From: Vulcanimicrobiota bacterium
GTDB taxonomy: Bacteria; Vulcanimicrobiota; Vulcanimicrobiia; Eremiobacterales; Eremiobacteraceae
Direction of reading: 5' to 3'
DNA length: 9,230 bases
NCBI GenBank assembly: GCA_019232725.1
Contig: JAFANK010000346.1
Coordinates: 1-9,230 of the forward strand
Below the pieces are notes generated by a model that was not told where the DNA came from, did not search any database, and saw nothing but the letters and a program-made list of their open reading frames with translations. This document shows, piece after piece, positions 1 through 4,652 of the stretch; the first letter of the stretch is position 1; each line of letters starts with the position of its first letter. Position numbers and translations under genes: made by a program.

Positions 1-187
1 CGTCGGCGCTTTGAGATACTCCGGGCGGTCGCGCAACGGGTTGCTCGACAGGCTCGGGACTGACCGAGTCGATGATACCGTCAACGCCGGTTGTTGCCTC
101 CCCCGCCGCGGGCTCGGGAGCCGATGAGCTAGAGTCAGGTCGAGCAAAACGGCGCGGTAAGAATGGAATAAATTCCCGCTCAGCCAT
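1..187 (-). CDS. Flagellar operon gene downstream of fliF, N-terminal part only (FliH-like or atypical FliG)
   Basis: An open frame of 62 codons runs off the left edge of the window. It starts at an ATG at 187-185 that lies inside the last codons of fliF, so the two genes overlap by 8 nt in different frames and are probably translationally coupled. The visible protein starts MAEREFIPFLPRRFARP and then becomes rich in Pro, Ser, Glu and Ala, which suggests a disordered N-terminal arm. In many bacteria the order is flgB-flgC-fliE-fliF-fliG-fliH, so FliG or FliH is expected here. An ordinary FliG begins almost at once with a helical domain (typically a KAAILL-like motif), which is not seen in these 62 residues. 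A proline-rich, variable N-terminus fits FliH better, or a FliG with an unusual extension. No conserved domain is visible, so the product is not assigned. Confidence 0.6.
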   Translation of the reverse strand, partial: MAEREFIPFLPRRFARPDSSSSAPEPAAGEATTGVDGIIDSVSPEPVEQPVARPPGVSQSAD

Positions 188-1607
188 GAGCGTGTCCATT
201 CATGTGGCGCTCGATCTGCTGACGTAGCTCCGGCGGATATTCCCGCAACACGTTGGCGCGCACTGTCGGCGGCATTGAGCTGAGCACATACGCGGTCGTC
301 TGCGGCAGCTCGCGCTCCAAAGCTACGCCGAGCATTGCTGCCGCGGTCTGCCGTTCATTCATCTGCGTGGTGACGTGTGAAGACCGCAGGTACCAGCCGC
401 CGGCACACAGGCACAGGGCGACCACGGCGACCGCGACAAAGCGCGAGACATTGGCTGGAAGTCTCCGTGGTGTCACGGATTGGTCAGCGGCGAACGGCAG
501 GGCTTGCACTGCGACATCGTCGCCAGCAGCCAGATCTGCTCCCGCGGCCGCGCGCACGAGGTCCTTGACGCTTGCGACCTGGTCGGTCGTGACCTTGCGA
601 GCATCTAAGAACACGGCGACAGCGACGTGCGCCACTGCATCGGCATGCGAGGCCTGGTGCTCGACCACCGTGTCGTACGCATAGCGTGTACGATCCCGGT
701 CGCGTTCAAAATGCTTGCCGCCATCAGAGCCGTGCTCTTTCCCGCTGTCCGATTCCAACAGGCCATGTGGCGTGACACGTGTGCTCTGCGACGTCCGTTC
801 CAACCCGGAGCTGCGCAGGCTTACCCGGACGATCGCCGCACCGGCACCGAACACCTCATCCAGCGCAGACTGGATCGAACTCTGCAGCCGTTGCTCACGG
901 GCGCCGGCGCGGTCGACCGTGACCTGCGATGCGCCGGCAAGCGAACCGGTGCCGTCCACGATCACGACACGCTCTGGGGTCAACCCAGGGTATGCCGCCG
1001 CAACGAATCGTTTCATGCCGCTGATCGCCGAGGGCGAAAGCACCGCCCCTGATTGCATGACAAGCTGCACGCTCGCGCTTGCCGGCGCGCGCGCGTCGTC
1101 ACCAAGCAGCGGGTCCGCGACGGCGGGGGCGATGACGACCGTCGCATCGGCGACGCCATTGGAGCGGCGGAGGCCAGCGACCAGATCGCCCTCAATCCCG
1201 GCGCGCCGCCGGTCATCGACGCTCGATTGCGGCGCAAATGCGCTCTCCTGTTGTTCTAAGACTTCGCTCGTGGTGGGCACGAAGCGGTGTGGAAGGCCGG
1301 CCAGCGTCAAGCGCAAGAGCACGTCGCGACGATGGAGCGCAGGGACAAAGAGCTGCGTGTGTTGCGCGTCCGCCATGAAGGGTTCGTTCCAGATCGTGAG
1401 CGCTCGCTCAACCTCGAGCGTTTGACTCGGATGCAGCGGTGCTGCGAACAGCGGCGTGAGGGCATTCATCCTGGAGCTGACCGCCACGATGATCAAAAGC
1501 ACGCTGAGCGCGCACCCGGCCGCGAGCGCAGGAGTCTTACGTCTGACAAGCCACGAGACCGTCTGACCAAGCACGCGCGGAACGATCGGCGGAAGGTTAG
1601 CGAGCAT
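180..1607 (-). CDS. fliF: FliF, flagellar MS-ring protein, with a FliG-middle-domain-like C-terminus
   Basis: FliF forms the membrane-embedded MS ring that is the base of the flagellum and houses the export gate. Visible order: cytoplasmic N-terminus; membrane helix at about residues 28-43; YscJ/FliF ring-building region at about 63-225, with family-like stretches RRDVLLRLTLAGLP, GVADATVVIAP, SASVQLVMQSGAVLSP and YPGLTPERVVIVD; FliF C-terminal region (third ring-building motif) at about 235-372, with a charged His/Asp/Arg-rich loop at 285-305; second membrane helix at 389-406; cytoplasmic tail 407-475. At 475 residues it is shorter than the usual 520-570. The tail is odd: residues 417-470 read like the FliG middle domain, with ELPQ at 433-436 in place of EHPQ. 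The ATG lies 3 nt after the fliE stop with no clear ribosome-binding site, which suggests coupling. The FliF identity is secure; the tail assignment is by eye. Confidence 0.93.
   Translation of the reverse strand: MLANLPPIVPRVLGQTVSWLVRRKTPALAAGCALSVLLIIVAVSSRMNALTPLFAAPLHPSQTLEVERALTIWNEPFMADAQHTQLFVPALHRRDVLLRLTLAGLPHRFVPTTSEVLEQQESAFAPQSSVDDRRRAGIEGDLVAGLRRSNGVADATVVIAPAVADPLLGDDARAPASASVQLVMQSGAVLSPSAISGMKRFVAAAYPGLTPERVVIVDGTGSLAGASQVTVDRAGAREQRLQSSIQSALDEVFGAGAAIVRVSLRSSGLERTSQSTRVTPHGLLESDSGKEHGSDGGKHFERDRDRTRYAYDTVVEHQASHADAVAHVAVAVFLDARKVTTDQVASVKDLVRAAAGADLAAGDDVAVQALPFAADQSVTPRRLPANVSRFVAVAVVALCLCAGGWYLRSSHVTTQMNERQTAAAMLGVALERELPQTTAYVLSSMPPTVRANVLREYPPELRQQIERHMNGHAHG
198..359 (-). 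other. FliG middle-domain-like (ARM_M) segment within FliF
   Basis: This codes for FliF residues 417-470, after the second membrane helix. The pattern E-x-P-Q-T-x-A-x-V-L, then a Met-Pro-Pro turn, R-A-N-V-L, and P-P-E-L-R-Q-Q-I matches the order and spacing of the FliG middle domain, whose EHPQ motif contacts FliM. Family members there have E-H-P-Q, an IL helix, an A-x-x-I/VL helix and an LR-x-x-V/I helix. In known systems the FliF tail is instead two short helices that co-fold with the FliG N-terminal domain. The MgtE N-terminal domain belongs to the same superfamily, so FliM binding is not proven. Confidence 0.6.
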
Positions 1608-1610
1608 CGC

Positions 1611-1892
1611 TCACGCTTGCGTCTGCAGCAGCGCGGAGATGGCTCCGCTCACACGCGAAGCAGCAACCGCCGCAACTTCGAGCATGACGTCCGCTTTGGC
1701 ACGGGCGATCGCCGCGTCTGCAATGCTGCCCTTACCACTCGCCACATCGGTCGCGAGGGCATCAGCACGTGACAGCGCGCCGGTTAGTGCATCGGCGGTC
1801 GCGCCCATCAGATCCGCAAACGACGGCCCATGTGGTTGGTGCGGGGCGGCTTCGGGCATCGCGCCGAGCGCGGGTATGGGATCTATCTGCAT
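1611..1892 (-). CDS. fliE: FliE, MS ring–rod junction protein
   Basis: FliE is the small, mostly helical protein that joins the MS ring/export gate to the proximal rod and is among the first rod proteins exported. The 93-residue product has the usual length (about 95-110). It shows the family pattern: SFADLM near residue 24, a middle helix with Ala-Asp-Ala repeats, a region at 64-90 equivalent to the conserved K-A-x-L-x-L-E-x-A-x-x-x-R-N-K segment (here KADVMLEVAAVAASRVSGAI), and an end ALLQTQA comparable to the family's I-M-x-M-Q-V. The ATG lies 8 nt after the flgC stop and the gene ends 3 nt before fliF. No strong ribosome-binding site is seen. Confidence 0.88.
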   Translation of the reverse strand: MQIDPIPALGAMPEAAPHQPHGPSFADLMGATADALTGALSRADALATDVASGKGSIADAAIARAKADVMLEVAAVAASRVSGAISALLQTQA

Positions 1893-1900
1893 CGTGCCAT

Positions 1901-2434
1901 CTATGCCCGATCGATGTCTGCCGCCTCGAGATCCATCTGTTTGGCGGCCTGCAGCATGCTGACGTCGGCATCGTACGCTCGTCCCGACGAAACGAGCTGG
2001 ACCATCTCCTGGATGGGATCAATATCTGCAAGGGCGACGTACCCTTTGTGTGCCCCGCTCGCATGCGCGAACGGACTACCTGGATCGAGACGGTACTGCG
2101 GTGGGCGATGTTCCTCGACGATGCCCGCGACTGCAACACCGCTAAGGCCTGCACGGTCGCGTCCGCTCGCGGGGTCCATGCCATCCATCCCATCAGCCGC
2201 TGGCGTCCACGTTCCGTCAGCCTGAGCAGACGTCTCATCTGGAGTTGACCGCATCAACGCGTCCTGCAACACCGACGCAAACGGTGCGCCGTCTTCGAGT
2301 ACGGCGACTTTAGGCCGAAAGACGCTGCCATCCGCCCGCACAACGCCGGCATTGGCCAAGTTCTCGCCGATCAGGTCCATCTGGATGCGTTGCGCAGCCA
2401 TCCCGCTGGCCGCGATATCATAGATGTCACCCAT
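1901..2434 (-). CDS. flgC: FlgC, flagellar proximal rod protein, with an internal insertion
   Basis: FlgC is one of the proximal rod proteins exported through the flagellar type III apparatus and assembled on FliE/FlgB. The N-terminal rod motif is at residues 7-30 (IAASGMAAQRIQMDLIGENLANAG), matching the family's SGL-x-AQR-x-RM-x-x-x-x-x-N-x-AN. The C-terminal motif is at 131-168, with GYVALADIDPIQEMVQLVSS, an RAYDADV segment and KQM. At 177 residues it is longer than the usual 130-150; the excess sits at about residues 55-98 and is rich in Asp, Gly, Ala and Ser, including a small DGMDGMD repeat. Its start overlaps the flgB stop as TGATG, so the two are coupled. It ends in TAG just before fliE. 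Confidence 0.93.
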   Translation of the reverse strand: MGDIYDIAASGMAAQRIQMDLIGENLANAGVVRADGSVFRPKVAVLEDGAPFASVLQDALMRSTPDETSAQADGTWTPAADGMDGMDPASGRDRAGLSGVAVAGIVEEHRPPQYRLDPGSPFAHASGAHKGYVALADIDPIQEMVQLVSSGRAYDADVSMLQAAKQMDLEAADIDRA

Positions 2435-2751
2435 CAGCGGCGCTCCTCTTCAGCCACCGTGCGCAGTTCGCGGAGCATGGCATGCTCTTGGTCCGCCAGC
2501 GCGCGGTAGGTGACCGCGTTGCGAGCTTGAGCACCCATTGCGAACTCCAAAACGCTCGCCGGCCCCTGGGCCTGCACTTCTTGCAGCACAGCGGCAAACG
2601 GGCTGGCTGGGCCCTCATCCCCGCTCGGGCGCACGTCATGCGCGACAAACCCAGGCGTACGCGCGTTTGCTACGTCATCTGCAAGCACGGTGGCTCGGGC
2701 TTGCGCAAAGCGCATCCCGCCTTCGACAGCGTCTAATCCAGCGTCGCTCAT
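2434..2751 (-). CDS. flgB: FlgB, flagellar proximal rod protein (short form)
   Basis: FlgB is a proximal rod subunit and here heads the operon. Residues 12-40 carry the rod-family N-terminal motif: DVANARTPGFVAHDV corresponds to the family's NIANADTPGYKARDV. The C-terminal helix at 78-99 (NAVTYRALADQEHAMLRELR) corresponds to the family's NALRYQAL…LSMLRTAI helix. At 105 residues it is shorter than typical FlgB (about 125-140), because the linker between the two helices is condensed. The chosen ATG (2751-2749) leaves a normal N-terminal helix, and no in-frame ATG closer to the motif would preserve it. No Shine-Dalgarno site precedes it; a -10-like box 9 nt upstream raises the possibility of a very short or absent leader. 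Confidence 0.88.
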   Translation of the reverse strand: MSDAGLDAVEGGMRFAQARATVLADDVANARTPGFVAHDVRPSGDEGPASPFAAVLQEVQAQGPASVLEFAMGAQARNAVTYRALADQEHAMLRELRTVAEEERR

Positions 2752-2760
2752 AAGGGGCGC

Positions 2761-2766
2761 ATCGTA
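2761..2766 (-). promoter_or_regulatory. Possible -10 box for the flgB operon
   Basis: On the minus strand the hexamer TACGAT lies 9 nt before the flgB ATG. It is close to the TATAAT consensus, and transcription would then start only a few bases before the start codon. No good -35 hexamer is seen 16-18 nt further upstream, so it would rely on an activator or another sigma factor. Weak evidence. Confidence 0.25.
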
Positions 2767-2770
2767 GCCG

Positions 2771-2782
2771 GGTCATATGACC
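2771..2782. promoter_or_regulatory. Perfect 12-bp palindrome GGTCATATGACC, candidate operator
   Basis: This self-complementary site lies in the 114-nt divergent region, 20-31 nt before the flgB start codon and immediately upstream of the possible -10 box. A TCAT half-site recurs at 2795-2798, 22 bp (about two helical turns) from the one at 2773-2776. Its symmetry and position suit a dimeric regulator of the flagellar operon or of both divergent operons. No specific regulator family is recognised. Confidence 0.4.
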
Positions 2783-2850
2783 GCGCGCTGACCGTCATGC
2801 GGCTATCGAACAGACAAACGCTTTGAAATTCGCGGCTTGCGTCACACTTT

Positions 2851-2858
2851 GCCGATAT
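2851..2858 (+). promoter_or_regulatory. GCCGATAT box, exact match to a SigD/sigma-28-type -10 element
   Basis: The octamer is identical to the -10 consensus of flagellar sigma factors (TAAA, 15 nt, GCCGATAT in Bacillus SigD). It ends 7 nt before the GTG start of the GAF-PAS cyclase. The matching TAAA -35 element is absent at the expected distance (bases 2832-2835 are GC-rich); the nearest candidate, GAAA at 2825-2828, is too far. It may be a chance match, or a -10 with a divergent -35. If used, the mRNA would be nearly leaderless. Confidence 0.3.
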
Positions 2859-2865
2859 TCATCCT

Positions 2866-4650
2866 GTGACCAAGCGCGACCGCCGTGACGACCCCTGGAA
2901 CAAAATAGCCTCCAGGCTCGACGAGGCGCTTGACGATGCACGCACACTCGCGGACGAACGCCCCGCTCCGAATACCCGCGGTGTCGACAAACTGCTCACC
3001 CTCCTCAATGATGCCCGCCGCGATGTCCAAGCCCGCGAACTGGAAGCGCGCGTCGCAGCCGCTCGCGCACAGCGTCTTGAATCAGACCTCGAGCGGCAGC
3101 GTCGCCGTGCGGATGTGCTTGTCCGCATCGGCAAGGCTATCAACGCCGTCCGCGAACTGCCCGCTTTGCTTCAGTTGGTCATCGATCTGGCGGTGGATGC
3201 AAGCGGCGGCGAGCGTGGACTCGTCGTCGTGCGCGACCCGGCAGGCGGCGTGCGCGAATATTCCGCCGCGGCGAACCTGGATGCCGGCATATTGCGTCAG
3301 CCCGAGTTCGCCGTCAGCCGTTCGATCCTCGAGCGCGTGTTTCGCGACGGCCAGCCGGTCGCGACCACCGATGCGCAAAACGACCCCGATGTGAACGCGG
3401 CGCCCAGCATTCACTCCCTCCACATCCGGTCCATCATCTGCGTCCCGATCAAGAGCAAGGATGGGATCATCGGCGTCATCTACGTCGACTCGCGCGTGAC
3501 CACCAATGCGCTGTTGGCCCACGACCCGGACCTCTTAGCCACGATCGCCGACCAGGCCGCCGTGGCCATCGACAACGCCCGGCTCTATGAAGATTTGAGC
3601 GAAAGCTTTCACGAGCTCTCGACGGTCAAGGCGCAGAACGATGAGGTGCTCGAGTCAATCGCATCAGGCGTCATCATCTTCGACGACAAGGATACGATCA
3701 CACAATTCAACCGCGCCGCGGAGCTGACGTTCGGCTTATCCGGCTCGACCGTGCAGGGCCGCAGCGCGCGCATCCTGGACACCTGGCTCCCTGGCTTCAC
3801 CGCGCTGCTCGAGCAGCACAAAGCCGCGCCCGAATCTCATATGCAAGTCGAGATTCCTGGCAATCACTTCGTGCGCGGACCGTTCCATCTGCAGATCACC
3901 TTCTTGCGCATCCGCGGCTCGCTGCCCGGTGCGGGCAGTACCGCAGCGGTCATCAACGATCTCACGGAGAGCCGTGCCTTGGAGGCCGCGAACGAGGCGC
4001 AAGCGCGCAAGAGCGAACAGATCGCACGGTCGTTTGAACGCTACGTCGCTCCCCACGTCGTCAGCTCGCTCATGCGGGACCCTGAGCAAATCGTCCTAGG
4101 CGGGACGCGGCAGACGGCCACCATGCTGTTCGCAGACATCCGCGGTTTCACCGAACTCTCCGAGCGGCTCATGCCGGAACAGGTCGTGGAATTGCTGAAT
4201 CGGTACTTGGCGCCGGTGGTCAACGTCGTGTTCGCCAACGCCGGCCTGCTCGACAAGTTCTATGGCGACGGCGTCATGGCGGTCTTCGGTGCGCCCCGTC
4301 CCGGCGACGATGATGCGCTCCGCGCCGTGCTCACTGCTGGCCAGATCCTCGAACAGGTGCGCGCGCTCAACGAGCAACCGCAGATCAGCTGGCCGCTCGC
4401 GGTCAGTGTCGGTCTGGCGACCGGTGACGTGGTCGCCGGTCACATCGGATCCGAACGTCGCCTCGAATATACGGTTATTGGAGACGCAGTCAACTTGGCA
4501 TCTCGTTTACAGCAGATCGCGCAGCCGGATCAGATCCTCGTCGACGAGCGGACGTACGAACGCGTGCGCACCCGTTTCGCGGCGACGCGCCGGCTCGCGC
4601 GCATCAAGGGCAAAGCTGGCCTCACGCCGGTCTATGTGATCCACGGCTAA
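2866..4650 (+). CDS. Coiled coil–GAF–PAS–class III nucleotidyl cyclase, probable adenylate cyclase
   Basis: This is a soluble signalling enzyme of 594 residues with no membrane helix. Domains: Arg/Ala-rich helical or coiled-coil N-terminus (about 10-85); GAF domain (about 86-240, ending in the typical ATIADQAAVAIDNARLYEDL); PAS domain (about 256-368, starting VLESIASGVIIFDDK); linker 370-412; class III cyclase catalytic domain (about 415-590). Catalytic residues are all present: metal-binding Asp424 (LFADIRGFT) and Asp468 (KFYGDGVMAVFG), and transition-state residues Asn543 and Arg547 (GDAVNLASRL). The base-selecting pair Lys464 and Thr536 (YTVIGD) is the Lys–Thr/Asp type associated with ATP, so cAMP is the predicted product. 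The GAF ligand is unknown; the NKFDE motif of cyclic-nucleotide-binding GAFs is not seen. The GTG start is chosen because an in-frame TGA lies at 2824-2826 and no ATG, GTG or TTG intervenes; there is no Shine-Dalgarno site. It forms an operon with the next gene. Confidence 0.92.
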   Translation: MTKRDRRDDPWNKIASRLDEALDDARTLADERPAPNTRGVDKLLTLLNDARRDVQARELEARVAAARAQRLESDLERQRRRADVLVRIGKAINAVRELPALLQLVIDLAVDASGGERGLVVVRDPAGGVREYSAAANLDAGILRQPEFAVSRSILERVFRDGQPVATTDAQNDPDVNAAPSIHSLHIRSIICVPIKSKDGIIGVIYVDSRVTTNALLAHDPDLLATIADQAAVAIDNARLYEDLSESFHELSTVKAQNDEVLESIASGVIIFDDKDTITQFNRAAELTFGLSGSTVQGRSARILDTWLPGFTALLEQHKAAPESHMQVEIPGNHFVRGPFHLQITFLRIRGSLPGAGSTAAVINDLTESRALEAANEAQARKSEQIARSFERYVAPHVVSSLMRDPEQIVLGGTRQTATMLFADIRGFTELSERLMPEQVVELLNRYLAPVVNVVFANAGLLDKFYGDGVMAVFGAPRPGDDDALRAVLTAGQILEQVRALNEQPQISWPLAVSVGLATGDVVAGHIGSERRLEYTVIGDAVNLASRLQQIAQPDQILVDERTYERVRTRFAATRRLARIKGKAGLTPVYVIHG

Positions 4651-4652
4651 TC

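Noticed and set aside
715..1425. Plus-strand open frame of 236 codons opposite fliF
   Set aside because: It lies wholly antisense to a gene with clear FliF homology. The protein is Ser/Arg/Ala/Thr-rich low complexity, typical of a shadow frame in GC-rich DNA.
1762..2238. Minus-strand open frame of 158 codons overlapping flgC and fliE
   Set aside because: It is a second frame on the same strand as two clearly conserved genes, Arg/Ser-rich, with no family resemblance.
2823..2851. TTGAAA hexamer as a sigma-70 -35 for the GAF-PAS cyclase
   Set aside because: The sequence 16-18 nt downstream (around 2845-2851) does not resemble TATAAT.
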